A DNA stretch of 64,000 bases from an uncultured Clostridia bacterium (GTDB taxonomy: Bacteria; Bacillota; Clostridia; TANB77; CAG-508): assembly GCA_944388805.1 (NCBI GenBank), contig CALXKE010000003.1, positions 27,480-91,479 of the forward strand, written 5' to 3'. This document shows, piece by piece, positions 24,753-33,131 of the stretch. Made by a program: the position numbers and the translations under genes. Within the stretch, counting starts at the first letter, position 1. Each line of letters starts with the position of its first letter. Below the pieces are notes generated by a model. It was not told the DNA's origin. It saw only the letters and a list, made by a program, of their open reading frames with translations, and did not search any database.

Positions 24753-25844
24753 TTATTCTTTCCATTTATATCTTGTTTTTAAATTACTATATTTATCATA
24801 TGGTAAAAGATTATCATTTTGTAATCTTCCTATTAACACAAATTCTTTTATCTTATTTTGTTGACTAAATTCTTTTATACTTTCTATTGAAAAGTCTTTT
24901 TTCTGTATATATTCCTCATATTTATCACTACTTATTAAAAAATCTTTGGCAAAATTATCTGCTATATCTTCTGCCTTCGTATTTTCAATATAATAATCCA
25001 ATTTATTTTCTTTGATATCATCATTTAATATATGTCCTATTTCATGAAATAATGTAAACCAAAAAATATCAGCATATGATTGTCTTATTGTCATACATAA
25101 TATAATTCTGTCATTTTTATTCTCTATAAATCCCTGTATAGGCGCTCCTTGAAAATTCTTTACTAACTCAAATATAATTCCACACTTCTTAAATATTTCC
25201 TTTAATTTTTGTATCATCATATTAGGATTTTCTTCAAACATTAATTGTTTAATATCTTGTAAATAATTCTTTAATTTTTTACTATCATATGCATCTTCAA
25301 CACTTTCTTTTTCAGCTATTAATTCACATACTCTTTGCCATGCATATAATACATATTCATCGACTTGTATATTTTTTGCAGCTCGATAAGCCACTTTTGT
25401 TATTAATAGTTTTTCTATATTTAACAAATTATTTGTTTTACAAAGATTTCTAGCTATAATGACTTCTTCAGTAGTATTATTATATTTATTTATTAAATTT
25501 AATAAGATAGCATATTCTAAAATAGGTTCTATTCTTTTTGTAATCTCTATTTCTCTTTTATCAATATTATTTTTTTCTTGATATTCAATAATTTCTTTGT
25601 CATATATTGCTTGTAAATTTAACCAAAATGTAAATTTTACTCCAAAGACATATTCCAATGCCTTAGCAAATTTGGGTGAAATTCCTTTTTTCCCGTTTAT
25701 CACTTCACTAATATGTTTGGCAGAAAAACCTGTTCTTTCTGCCAACTCTTCTTGATTCATATTATTTTCTTCTAATTTTTCTTTTATACTTATTCCTGGA
25801 TGTATAATAAAATCAAGGGATAAGCCAGTTATACTTGTCTCCAT
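24753..25844 (-). CDS. HigA-type antitoxin fused to ImmA/IrrE-like metallopeptidase domain
   Basis: 363 residues. An N-terminal XRE helix-turn-helix (about 18-70: MNQEELAERTGFSAKHISEVINGKKGISP) resembles HigA antitoxins. A middle helical region leads to an IrrE/ImmA domain with the zinc motif FHEIGHILND (HEIGH 267-271). The DNA-binding part should repress the operon and neutralise the toxin; the peptidase-like part may trigger antitoxin turnover or regulator cleavage, as in phage ImmA. The start overlaps the toxin gene by 32 bp, which implies coupled translation. Confidence 0.9.
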   Translation of the reverse strand: METSITGLSLDFIIHPGISIKEKLEENNMNQEELAERTGFSAKHISEVINGKKGISPKFAKALEYVFGVKFTFWLNLQAIYDKEIIEYQEKNNIDKREIEITKRIEPILEYAILLNLINKYNNTTEEVIIARNLCKTNNLLNIEKLLITKVAYRAAKNIQVDEYVLYAWQRVCELIAEKESVEDAYDSKKLKNYLQDIKQLMFEENPNMMIQKLKEIFKKCGIIFELVKNFQGAPIQGFIENKNDRIILCMTIRQSYADIFWFTLFHEIGHILNDDIKENKLDYYIENTKAEDIADNFAKDFLISSDKYEEYIQKKDFSIESIKEFSQQNKIKEFVLIGRLQNDNLLPYDKYSNLKTRYKWKE

Positions 25845-26130
25845 GATAATCTATCACTCCTCTCACAATTATTTTTTGGTTACCCTTAGGCATTACTACC
25901 AATCTATAATTTCCTGTAATCCCAACACCAAAATATCTTTTCAGGTTGCCTTTTAAAGGATGTGGTTTTCCAAAACCATATTTCATAAATTCTTGGAAAT
26001 TTTCTGTTGCTTCTATTTGATTAAATCTTAATTTAACCATCTTAGCTAATTCTATGCCTATTATTTTTCTTAATTCTTCCATATTTGACATTTTCTTTTG
26101 TATCTCATGATTATGCCATTCTATTTCCAA
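25813..26130 (-). CDS. HigB/RelE-type toxin
   Basis: 105 residues. The C-terminal half has the HigB/RelE fold signature: PHPLKGNLKRYFGVGITGNYRLVVMPKG and VRGVIDYHGDKY (KG-L-YxV-I-NYR and DYH of the family). Such proteins are mRNA interferases that act on the ribosome. The start is TTG at 26130 after AAAGGAGG at good spacing. Toxin-first order is typical of higBA. It has its own consensus promoter and a palindromic operator. Confidence 0.82.
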   Translation of the reverse strand: MEIEWHNHEIQKKMSNMEELRKIIGIELAKMVKLRFNQIEATENFQEFMKYGFGKPHPLKGNLKRYFGVGITGNYRLVVMPKGNQKIIVRGVIDYHGDKYNWLIP

Positions 26131-26157
26131 GTTCTTTCCTCCTTTTGTATCTTGTTG

Positions 26158-26172
26158 TTACCTATTAGGTAA
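26158..26172. promoter_or_regulatory. Palindromic operator of higBA
   Basis: TTACCTATTAGGTAA, a perfect 15-bp palindrome starting 4 bp downstream of the -10 box; a natural site for autorepression by the HTH antitoxin. Confidence 0.7.
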
Positions 26173-26176
26173 TTAA

Positions 26177-26205
26177 ATTCTATCATATACTTATATATAT
26201 GTCAA
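26177..26205 (-). promoter_or_regulatory. Promoter of higBA
   Basis: Perfect TTGACA (26200-26205), 17-bp spacer, TAGAAT (26177-26182). Confidence 0.8.
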
Positions 26206-26254
26206 TGCTATAGAATTTTTTCTTTAAAAAATAAAACTATTTATGTTGTCCTTG

Positions 26255-26285
26255 ACAAAAAAAGATAAGACATTCTTTATATCTT
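26255..26285 (-). terminator. Weak terminator after the histidine kinase gene
   Basis: AAGATA (26262-26267) can pair with TATCTT (26280-26285), and the minus strand continues with seven T. The stem is short and A/T only, so termination may be partial. Confidence 0.4.
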
Positions 26286-26324
26286 ACCTTTTAAATATAT
26301 ACAATTTAAAAATCTATTTTTCAA

Positions 26325-27341
26325 CTACTTCAAATTTGTATAACTATTTTTAGGAAATATAATCCTTACTTCTGTTCCTTTATCTTTTTCTGAATTCAAT
26401 TCTATTCCAAGACTTAATTTATCACATAATTTTTTGCACAAGTATAAACCAATTCCAGTAGATTTTTGTCCTATTAATCTTCCATTTTCTCCTGTAAAAC
26501 CTCTTTCAAATACTCTTGTGATTTCTCCTTTTTTTATTCCAATTCCATTATCTTGTATGTATAAAATGACTTTATCGTTTTTGGATTTTGCAAATATCTC
26601 TATTTTCTTATTTTCATCTTTAGAATACTTGATTGCATTTTGTATAATTTGGTTAATAATAAAAGTTGCCCATTTACTATCTGTATAAACTTCATGTTCT
26701 AAATCTTTTAATTCCAAAGCTACTTTTTCATTTAGTAATGTAGTTTTATTTTTTAATATAGCATTATTTACAATTTCTTTTAGATTGTTTTTGGTAATAA
26801 TATAGTCTTTTTCAACGGCATTGCTTCTTGCATAAAATAAGGCTTGTTCTGTATAATTTTCTACCTTATCTAGTTCTTCATCTATACTTTTGGTTACTTC
26901 ATTTTTATGGTTTTCAATAATCATTTTACTTGCCGCAATTGGTATTTTTACTTCATGGATCCATAATTCTATATATTCTTTATAATCTTCCTGAATACGT
27001 TTATAGTAATTTACATTTTCAAGCATAGACTTTCCTGCATCTAGCATGACTTCTTTTAAAATTTTGCCTTCTGTAAAATTAGCGTTTTTTATAATTTCAG
27101 AAATCAAATACTTTTCATGTAATTCTTCCATATTATTTTTTAATTGATTATAAAAATGTTGTTTTCTTTTATATTCAACAAATATGGAAATGGATACAAC
27201 GATAATGATAATAGCAGCTATGTAAATTTGTGCAATAATTCCGATTTGATAAGCCAATAATAATATTTCTATACTAATTAAGGCTAATAGAACACTTACA
27301 ATTAACAATACTTTATCTTTTATAAAATCACTAAATTTCAT
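26325..27341 (-). CDS. Intramembrane-sensing histidine kinase, BceS/YxdK type
   Basis: 338 residues. Two N-terminal helices (about 11-31 and 35-54) with almost no extracellular loop, as in BceS-like kinases that sense through the partner ABC transporter. Phospho-accepting H129 lies in IELWIHEVKIPIAASKM; the ATPase domain has the N box (INQIIQNAIKYS), G1 (IQDNGIGIKKGE) and G2 (GQKSTGIGLYLCKKL). Its ATG overlaps the regulator stop by 4 bp. The gene is cut off from its transporter genes by the toxin-antitoxin cassette. Confidence 0.93.
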   Translation of the reverse strand: MKFSDFIKDKVLLIVSVLLALISIEILLLAYQIGIIAQIYIAAIIIIVVSISIFVEYKRKQHFYNQLKNNMEELHEKYLISEIIKNANFTEGKILKEVMLDAGKSMLENVNYYKRIQEDYKEYIELWIHEVKIPIAASKMIIENHKNEVTKSIDEELDKVENYTEQALFYARSNAVEKDYIITKNNLKEIVNNAILKNKTTLLNEKVALELKDLEHEVYTDSKWATFIINQIIQNAIKYSKDENKKIEIFAKSKNDKVILYIQDNGIGIKKGEITRVFERGFTGENGRLIGQKSTGIGLYLCKKLCDKLSLGIELNSEKDKGTEVRIIFPKNSYTNLK

Positions 27342-28009
27342 TTTAATATATACCCCTGTCCTCTTTTGGTTTCTATTCTATCATGTAATCCTAATTCTTC
27401 TAGTTTTGTTCTTAGTCTTTTTATATTGACATTTAATGTATTATCATCAATAAATTCTTCACTTTCCCATAAATAATCCATGATTTCATCTCTTGATACC
27501 ACTTCATTTTTATGAGTACTTAAATAGTATAAAATAGTATATTCATTTTTTGTTAAGCCCATTTTCTGATTATCTTTTTCTATAGTTCTTTCTGCTATAT
27601 TTAATACAAAATCATGACAGTCAATTTTTTCTGGATTTCTTCCTGCATTTTGATTTCTTTTTAATAAACCATTTATTTTTGCAAGTAATATTTGTATATT
27701 ATATGGTTTTGTAACATATTGGTCTGCTCCATAATTTAGACTCATTAATTCATCAATTTCATTATCTCTACTTGTTACCATAATAATTGGCACATTAGAT
27801 ACTTTTCTTACTTCTTTGCAGACAAATTCTCCATCTGTATATGGTAAATTAATATCTAGTAATACCAAATCTGCATTTTCATCTAATATATCTTGTATTG
27901 TATTATCAAAATTTTCTAATCCTTTTGCTTCAAATCCATTTTTATTTAAAAATGTTTCTAATTCTTGTCTTAGTTTTTTATCATCTTCAACAATTAATAT
28001 TTTACTCAC
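27338..28009 (-). CDS. OmpR/PhoB-family response regulator, BceR/YxdJ type
   Basis: 223 residues. Receiver domain with acidic pocket E8-D9-D10, phospho-acceptor D52 (VLLDINLPYTDG), conserved T and K (IMVTSRD, QYVTKPYN), then a winged-helix domain with LTKNEYTILYYL and DDNTLNVNIKRLRTKL. Start is GTG at 28009. It should bind the inverted repeats at 24532 and perhaps 18675. It forms an operon with the kinase gene. Confidence 0.94.
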   Translation of the reverse strand: MSKILIVEDDKKLRQELETFLNKNGFEAKGLENFDNTIQDILDENADLVLLDINLPYTDGEFVCKEVRKVSNVPIIMVTSRDNEIDELMSLNYGADQYVTKPYNIQILLAKINGLLKRNQNAGRNPEKIDCHDFVLNIAERTIEKDNQKMGLTKNEYTILYYLSTHKNEVVSRDEIMDYLWESEEFIDDNTLNVNIKRLRTKLEELGLHDRIETKRGQGYILK

Positions 28010-28042
28010 TTTTTAATGATTCCTTTCTCAATATTATATTTA

Positions 28043-28071
28043 CTAAATAGAAAATCAATTTTTCTATTTAG
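28043..28071. promoter_or_regulatory. Perfect 12-bp hairpin upstream of the regulator gene
   Basis: CTAAATAGAAAA and TTTTCTATTTAG flank TCAAT. It sits between the ABC-F stop and the regulator start, without a T-run, so it may be an operator or mRNA processing/stability element. Confidence 0.4.
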
Positions 28072-28136
28072 CAGAATACATTAAACTTTTCAATCTTTTT
28101 CTTTTTTCATTTCATTGTTATTATACGAATTTTTAT

Positions 28137-29723
28137 TTATTTCGTCAAATGTTTTAATTTTATGAGTTCATTAAATTCTTCCTCAAGCTCTTTTTTTCTT
28201 TTCTCATCTTTTGTCATTGCTAATTCTGAAGTAATTTGTGATATCTTAAAATCTAATAATAGTTTATCATTTTCATTTTTACTTTGTTGTTTTTTACTTC
28301 TTTCTTTTTCATATTGTAGATAAGAAGAATAATTTCCTTCATATTCTATAATTTTATGGTTTTTTATAACTAAAATATCTGTTGCAATATGATCAATAAA
28401 TGTTTTATCATGTGTAACAAATAAAATCGTTCCATTATATTCTTTTAACAATTCTTCTAAACTTTCAATGGATTCTATATCCAAGAAATTAGTAGGCTCA
28501 TCTAATATCAGTAAATTATTGTCTGATACCAATATCTTAGCAATCGATACTTTTACTCTTTCTCCACCACTTAAATCTTTTATGTTTTTTTCTAAGTCTT
28601 TATCTTTGAATAACAAATTTGCTAATATATTTTTTACAATCATTTCTGATTGATTCGTATCTTGCATGACATTTTGTAATACATTTTTACTAAAATCTAA
28701 GTTTGAAAAATCCTGCGAAAAATATCCTATTTTTATATTCGGATTTACTCTTATATGACAATTTCCATTTATGATTTGATTGATCAGTGTTGTCTTTCCT
28801 GCTCCATTTTCTCCTATTAAAGCTGTTTTTCGATTGGTTTTGATAACACAACTTGCATGTTCAAATAATTGTTTTTCTCCTAATTGGATATTTAAATTTT
28901 CAATACGGATTGCTATTTTATTTTTTGTATTTTCTTTTGTTTGATATTTCATATATATTTTTTGATTGTTTTGTGGTTTTTCTTTTACTTCTAGTTTTTC
29001 TAATCTAGTTTGCAAGGCATTTGTGTGTCCTTCCAATTTTTCTCTTATGTTTTCAACACCTCTTTTATGCAATCTTGCTTCAGAATTTCCCATTCTTTTG
29101 GGCGTTTTTCGAATTTCTTTTGCTGTATTTTTTGAAACATGAATCGCTTTTTCTAATCTTTGTTTTTCATTTATATATTGTATATATTCCAATTCTTTTC
29201 TTTTCGTTTCAGCCTCTTTTTGTAACTTATATTTTGAATAATTTCCTTCATATCTTTTTACTTTTCCATCTTTTATTTCTATAATGGCTGAACAAATTTC
29301 ATCTAATAGACTTCTATCATGAGATATGATTAATATTGTTCCTTGATATTTTTTTAATTCTTTTTCAATATGACTAATCCCATTCCTATCTAAATTGCTT
29401 GACGGTTCATCTAGTAATAGGATGCCATTTTGATGTAATACTTTTTGATGAAATGCTTCTTTCTTCTTCTCTCCGCCGCTTAAACTCTTATTTTCATAAT
29501 TAATTTCTTCAAATTGCTCCATATATATGATATTTTGCTTACGAATAATTTCTCCTGTATCTGGCTCTATTCTTCCAGCTATGATGTTCAATAAAGTAGT
29601 TTTTCCTGATCCGTTTTGTCCTACTATTCCTATTTTTTCATTTTCATATACTTTTAAATCTTCAATTTCTAATATCTTTCTATCACCATAATATTTTGAT
29701 ATATTTTTTAATTCTAATACCAT
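28137..29723 (-). CDS. ABC-F ATPase, antibiotic-resistance (ribosome protection) type
   Basis: 528 residues with two ABC domains and no membrane segments. Domain 1: GQNGSGKT (35-42), LSGGEKKKE (81-89), LLLDEPSSNLD (102-112). A long charged linker (about 180-255, EIRKTPKRMGNSEARLHKRG) is the interdomain arm that reaches the ribosomal P/E site. Domain 2: GENGAGKT, LSGGERVKV, LDEPTNFLD. The Lys/Glu-rich C terminus is as in Vml/Lsa/Vga-type proteins, which release pleuromutilins, lincosamides and streptogramins A. The true start is MVLELKN at 29723; an in-frame ATG at 29744 lies in the loop of a hairpin that hides the ribosome-binding site. Confidence 0.9.
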   Translation of the reverse strand: MVLELKNISKYYGDRKILEIEDLKVYENEKIGIVGQNGSGKTTLLNIIAGRIEPDTGEIIRKQNIIYMEQFEEINYENKSLSGGEKKKEAFHQKVLHQNGILLLDEPSSNLDRNGISHIEKELKKYQGTILIISHDRSLLDEICSAIIEIKDGKVKRYEGNYSKYKLQKEAETKRKELEYIQYINEKQRLEKAIHVSKNTAKEIRKTPKRMGNSEARLHKRGVENIREKLEGHTNALQTRLEKLEVKEKPQNNQKIYMKYQTKENTKNKIAIRIENLNIQLGEKQLFEHASCVIKTNRKTALIGENGAGKTTLINQIINGNCHIRVNPNIKIGYFSQDFSNLDFSKNVLQNVMQDTNQSEMIVKNILANLLFKDKDLEKNIKDLSGGERVKVSIAKILVSDNNLLILDEPTNFLDIESIESLEELLKEYNGTILFVTHDKTFIDHIATDILVIKNHKIIEYEGNYSSYLQYEKERSKKQQSKNENDKLLLDFKISQITSELAMTKDEKRKKELEEEFNELIKLKHLTK

Positions 29724-29725
29724 AA

Positions 29726-29760
29726 AAACTCCTCCTTTAATCATATTAAAGAAGGAGTTT
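29726..29760 (-). promoter_or_regulatory. Hairpin sequestering the ABC-F ribosome-binding site
   Basis: In the minus-strand RNA, AAACUCCUUCUUUAAU pairs fully with AUUAAAGGAGGAGUUU (16 pairs, one G-U) around the loop AUG. The 3' arm is the Shine-Dalgarno sequence of the ABC-F gene. The stem runs into UUUUU, so it could also act as a terminator. Confidence 0.8.
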
Positions 29761-29856
29761 ATTATCTATTATTTTAAATCTCATCTCATTTTCGCATTTA
29801 TATTCTTATATATGTTCACTTATTTAATAGTTTTGTACATAAATTTTAAAATTTGC

Positions 29857-29921
29857 ATTATTAATAAACCATTCTAAAATATGATTACCTCTTATTTTAT
29901 TTGTTGTAGTTTATTAATAAT
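29857..29921 (-). promoter_or_regulatory. Leader stem overlapping the upstream ORF
   Basis: GTTTATTAATAAT (29857-29869, minus strand) is a perfect 13-bp complement of ATTATTAATAAAC (29909-29921), which forms codons 2-6 of the leader ORF. A ribosome on the leader ORF would prevent this stem. Confidence 0.6.
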
Positions 29922-29927
29922 AATCAT
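29892..29927 (-). CDS. 11-codon leader peptide upstream of the ABC-F gene
   Basis: ATG at 29927 reads MIIINKLQQIK then TAA. GGTGGG lies 4 nt before the ATG. It lies in the 235-nt leader between the promoter and the ABC-F gene, like the stalling leader peptides of several ARE ABC-F genes. Expression is inferred, not shown. Confidence 0.5.
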   Translation of the reverse strand: MIIINKLQQIK

Positions 29928-29965
29928 TTTCCCACCATTTTAACCTTTCTTTTTAATTCCTTTTT

Positions 29966-29994
29966 ATTTTACCATATGTTTATTTATTTTTCAA
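29966..29994 (-). promoter_or_regulatory. Promoter of the ABC-F gene
   Basis: TTGAAA (29989-29994), 17-bp spacer, TAAAAT (29966-29971). It gives a long leader holding the small ORF and both hairpins. The 334-bp gap 29745-30078 is thus fully accounted for by this leader, its promoter and the DedA terminator. Confidence 0.65.
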
Positions 29995-30021
29995 TAAAAA
30001 CTTTCCTTATATTTAAGTAAT

Positions 30022-30051
30022 AAAATAGCGTACCATATGATACACTATTTT
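30022..30051 (-). terminator. Terminator of the dedA-like gene
   Basis: AAAATAGTGTA and TACGCTATTTT pair over 11 positions (one G-U) on the minus strand, 27 bp after the stop. Confidence 0.65.
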
Positions 30052-30078
30052 GTTATTAAATTTATTATTGAATAACTA

Positions 30079-30735
30079 CTAATCTGTTGAATCTCCCAAA
30101 TAATATATTTTTTTCTTGAAAATAAACTTGTTTGTTTTTTTCCAATAGAATAATAAACAACCAATAACAAAAGCAATTGCTAATACGGTTAATGTAATAT
30201 GAGAATATTGATCAAAAATTGCAAGCATATTTGCCCAATTTTCTCCTACGATATTTCCAATTGTTAATAGAACTGTATTCCAAACAGCAGATCCTGATAT
30301 AGTATACATTAAAAATTTCCCCATAGACATTTCACTCATTCCTGCTGGTATAGAAATTAAACTTCTAACAATAGGAATAAATCTGCAGAAAAACACCGTT
30401 TTGTTTCCTTTTTCATCAAACCACTTATCTGCTTTATCAATGTCTTCTGTTTTTAATCTAAGTATTTTTCCCACTTTTCCTGAAACTAATTTTTTTAGTC
30501 TTTCTTTATTTAATATTCTTCCTACATAATATAGCACAATGGCACCAACTAATGATCCCAAAGTTGCTGATATAATCATGATAACAATATTTAATCCTGT
30601 ATAAGTAGTCATAAATCCACCAAATAATAAAACTGCTTCTGACGGAATTGGTGGAAAAATATTTTCTACCGCTATTAATAAAAATACACCTAGATATCCA
30701 AATTGTTCCATTATAGATAACATGATTTCTTGCAT
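30079..30735 (-). CDS. DedA-family membrane protein
   Basis: 218 residues, four to five helices. Family motifs: VENIFPPIPSEAVLLFGGF (about 23-41), LGSLVGAIVLYYVGR (about 59-73) and CRFIPIVRSLISIPAGMSEM (about 116-135). Some DedA proteins recycle undecaprenyl phosphate across the membrane; others affect proton motive force and cationic peptide resistance. Position between the glycan locus and the resistance genes fits a lipid-carrier role, but this is inference. The ATG follows AGGAGAAAACAT. Confidence 0.92.
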   Translation of the reverse strand: MQEIMLSIMEQFGYLGVFLLIAVENIFPPIPSEAVLLFGGFMTTYTGLNIVIMIISATLGSLVGAIVLYYVGRILNKERLKKLVSGKVGKILRLKTEDIDKADKWFDEKGNKTVFFCRFIPIVRSLISIPAGMSEMSMGKFLMYTISGSAVWNTVLLTIGNIVGENWANMLAIFDQYSHITLTVLAIAFVIGCLLFYWKKTNKFIFKKKIYYLGDSTD

Positions 30736-30797
30736 ATGTTTTCTCCTTTTTATTCATAACATGAATATACTATGATTATATTCCATTCGTTAAATTT

Positions 30798-32102
30798 TTA
30801 ACTATTTTTTTGTTTTTCTGGTCTATTAATACTATATCGTATATCTTCATCATTATATTCTTCTGGCTTCAAACCTACTTTATCTCTCATATAGTCTAAC
30901 AATAATATGATTCCAATTGTTGTAACACATCCTATGATAATAAATGTATTTGCAGTTGTGGTTATCGCTAATAATCCAGAGGAGATTAATGATAAAATAG
31001 CTGTTGCTAAATTGGCTGTTAAATATCTTAAAGCAGATATTTTAGGTCGTATGCTTCTATTGGTAAAATTATTTAAATATCTTGTAATTAGTCCTACATA
31101 TGGTCCTTTAATAGCATATTGAATTGCAAATAAGACTACAATTAGGATTAAAGATGACCTTGATAATTGGTCTTGTCCTATAAATCCTATAACAATACAT
31201 GACATTACCATAGGAATTCCTAACCATGCTAATGTTTTATTTCCAAAATTTTCTTGTATTTTTTCTGTATTTCTAGTAGAAATTGCCGCAATAATTTGTA
31301 ATATAGCAAATATAACGCCAAAATACTGTTCAGGAACATGTATTTCTTCTAATATACTACTTCTTAAATTAACAATTGCCGTTATAGTTCCCATTAACAA
31401 TGCATTAAACATAATTAATGAACGAATCCTTTTTGACTTTAAGAAATACCTAAAAGACGTTTTTAATTGTACCATATATTCTGTAAACTTAATTGGTTTT
31501 ACCTTGTTTTGTGCAATTGCTGTATGCCTGAATTTAAAAGATAAAATCGTTGCAAGTGTACAACATATAAAACATAAAACCATAGGAATATATCCATTGA
31601 TAACAAATGTAAAACCTGCTGTTGTAGAAGCAATGGCTTCCAATATATAGAAATAAGATGTAGATTTCCCATCTATTTTTGAGAATATCTTTCCTCTTCT
31701 ATATCCTTTTGGTAAAGAATCATATAATATATTTGCTTCACATATTCCTTTTATAGAATATCCTAGTGCATATATAAATTGAATAATTAGTAATTCATAA
31801 TATTCCTGCATAAATATCATAGATAATATGCTTAATGTATATAATACATTTCCAACAATTAATGCATTTTTCTTTCCCACTCTATCTACTAATCTTGTTA
31901 CTGGTATCTGCCATAAAGTATTGGATAATGTATAAAAGGCGTCAGAAAATAATACTTGTGCTGCTGAAAATCCCTTTACTTGTGTCAGAAATAAAAATAT
32001 AATTGGGTAATAAAATAATAGGTCCCATGATACCATTTTGTATAATGGGAATAACCTAACATTTTTCTTTTTATGTCTGATTAATTTTTCCTTTGTACTC
32101 AA
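30798..32102 (-). CDS. Major facilitator superfamily transporter
   Basis: 434 residues with about 12 helices. Loop 2-3 motif ARLVDRVGKKNALIVGN-like (VTRLVDRVGKKNALIVG, about 70-86) is the MFS motif A. Start is TTG at 32102 after GAGGAGAAAC. Substrate unknown; it lies at the downstream end of the glycan operon, 15 bp after the GtrB-like gene, so it may move a metabolite or drug. No flippase signature (MATE/Wzx) is seen. Confidence 0.85.
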   Translation of the reverse strand: MSTKEKLIRHKKKNVRLFPLYKMVSWDLLFYYPIIFLFLTQVKGFSAAQVLFSDAFYTLSNTLWQIPVTRLVDRVGKKNALIVGNVLYTLSILSMIFMQEYYELLIIQFIYALGYSIKGICEANILYDSLPKGYRRGKIFSKIDGKSTSYFYILEAIASTTAGFTFVINGYIPMVLCFICCTLATILSFKFRHTAIAQNKVKPIKFTEYMVQLKTSFRYFLKSKRIRSLIMFNALLMGTITAIVNLRSSILEEIHVPEQYFGVIFAILQIIAAISTRNTEKIQENFGNKTLAWLGIPMVMSCIVIGFIGQDQLSRSSLILIVVLFAIQYAIKGPYVGLITRYLNNFTNRSIRPKISALRYLTANLATAILSLISSGLLAITTTANTFIIIGCVTTIGIILLLDYMRDKVGLKPEEYNDEDIRYSINRPEKQKNS

Positions 32103-32117
32103 CTGTTTCTCCTCTTT

Positions 32118-33062
32118 TTAATCATTCATTTCTTTTTCTCCATTATACTCATTTACCAAATATAATGGTCTATCTTTACTTTCATTAAATATTCTTCCTA
32201 AATATTCTCCTATAATTCCAAATAATAATATTTGTACGCCAGAGAAAAATAGAATCAATAATATAATTGCTTGATATGCTTGGATCATTGTACTTGTTAT
32301 AATACATTTTGCAATTACATATACAAAATATACAAATAAAATAATAAATGTTGGTATACTAATATATGTTGATATTCTAAGTGGTGATGTCGTAAATGAT
32401 GTAATTCCATCTATTGCTAAATCTATTAGCTTTTTATAATTCCATTTTGTTTGCCCTGCAATTCTTGGGTCTCTATCATATAGTACTTCTTTTTTCTTGT
32501 ATCCTATCCAACTAAACATACTTTTTGAATTTCTTTGAGATTCTCTCATTTTTCTCAAGGCATTCACACATCTTCTGTCTAATAATCTAAAATCTCCTGT
32601 GTCTTGTTGAATTGGTACATTTGTTAAATGTTGCAAAACTCTATAATACATTTTTGATGTAAATTTCTTTAGCCAAGTTTCTCCTTTTCTTGAACTTCTT
32701 TTGGCATAAACGTCATCATATCCTTCTTCCCAGTATTTTACCAATTCAGGAATCAATTCTGGTGGATCTTGTAAATCGGCATCCATAAAAATAACACAAT
32801 CTCCTGTTGCATAATCTAATCCTGCAATCATAGCAATTTCTTTTCCAAAGTTTCTAGAAAAATCAACATAGCATATTCTATTATCTTTTTCTCTATATTC
32901 TTTTATTAAATTAATGGTATTATCTTTACTTCCATCATTTACAAATAAAATTTCAAATTCATAATGCTCCATAGAACTCATTAATTTTTCTAATCTTTCA
33001 TATAAATGTGGTAATGATTCTTCTTCATTATATGCTGGTATAATTATGGTTATTTTTTTCAT
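32118..33062 (-). CDS. Polyprenyl-phosphate glycosyltransferase, GtrB/DPM1-like (GT2)
   Basis: 314 residues. GT2 domain: IIPAYNEEESLPHL, FVNDGSKDNT, FMDADLQDPPE (DxD-type), QQDTGDFRLLDR, then two membrane helices at about 232-255 and 263-290. This layout makes undecaprenyl-phosphate-sugar in the cytoplasm for use outside by GT-C enzymes. The GtrA flippase-like gene is immediately upstream (69 bp), as in gtrAB pairs. ATG follows AGAAAGGAATG at rather long spacing; this leader belongs to the family A repeat set. Confidence 0.93.
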   Translation of the reverse strand: MKKITIIIPAYNEEESLPHLYERLEKLMSSMEHYEFEILFVNDGSKDNTINLIKEYREKDNRICYVDFSRNFGKEIAMIAGLDYATGDCVIFMDADLQDPPELIPELVKYWEEGYDDVYAKRSSRKGETWLKKFTSKMYYRVLQHLTNVPIQQDTGDFRLLDRRCVNALRKMRESQRNSKSMFSWIGYKKKEVLYDRDPRIAGQTKWNYKKLIDLAIDGITSFTTSPLRISTYISIPTFIILFVYFVYVIAKCIITSTMIQAYQAIILLILFFSGVQILLFGIIGEYLGRIFNESKDRPLYLVNEYNGEKEMND

Positions 33063-33069
33063 TTTATTC

Positions 33070-33125
33070 TCATTCCTTTCTTAAGGTCAAAATTGGTTAA
33101 AAAAGAATTATTTCTCAACCCTTTC
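33070..33125. repeat. Family A leader element, reduced copy
   Basis: Only the outer hairpin remains: GGGTTGAGAAATAATTC pairs with the TTAACC end (minus strand), followed by the common tail TTTTGACCTTAAGAAAGGAAT that supplies the ribosome-binding site of the gene at 32118. Confidence 0.5.
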
Positions 33126-33131
33126 ACTTTT

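Noticed and set aside
24294-28009. Defence island around the toxin-antitoxin pair
   Set aside because: No restriction, CBASS, retron or similar genes adjoin; neighbours are a peptide-resistance module.
29724-29744. ATG at 29744 as the start of the ABC-F protein
   Set aside because: It is in the loop of the RBS hairpin and lies before the Shine-Dalgarno sequence; MVLELKN at 29723 is the family N terminus.
30506-30757. 83-codon minus frame overlapping the dedA-like gene
   Set aside because: Out-of-frame shadow of the DedA coding sequence.
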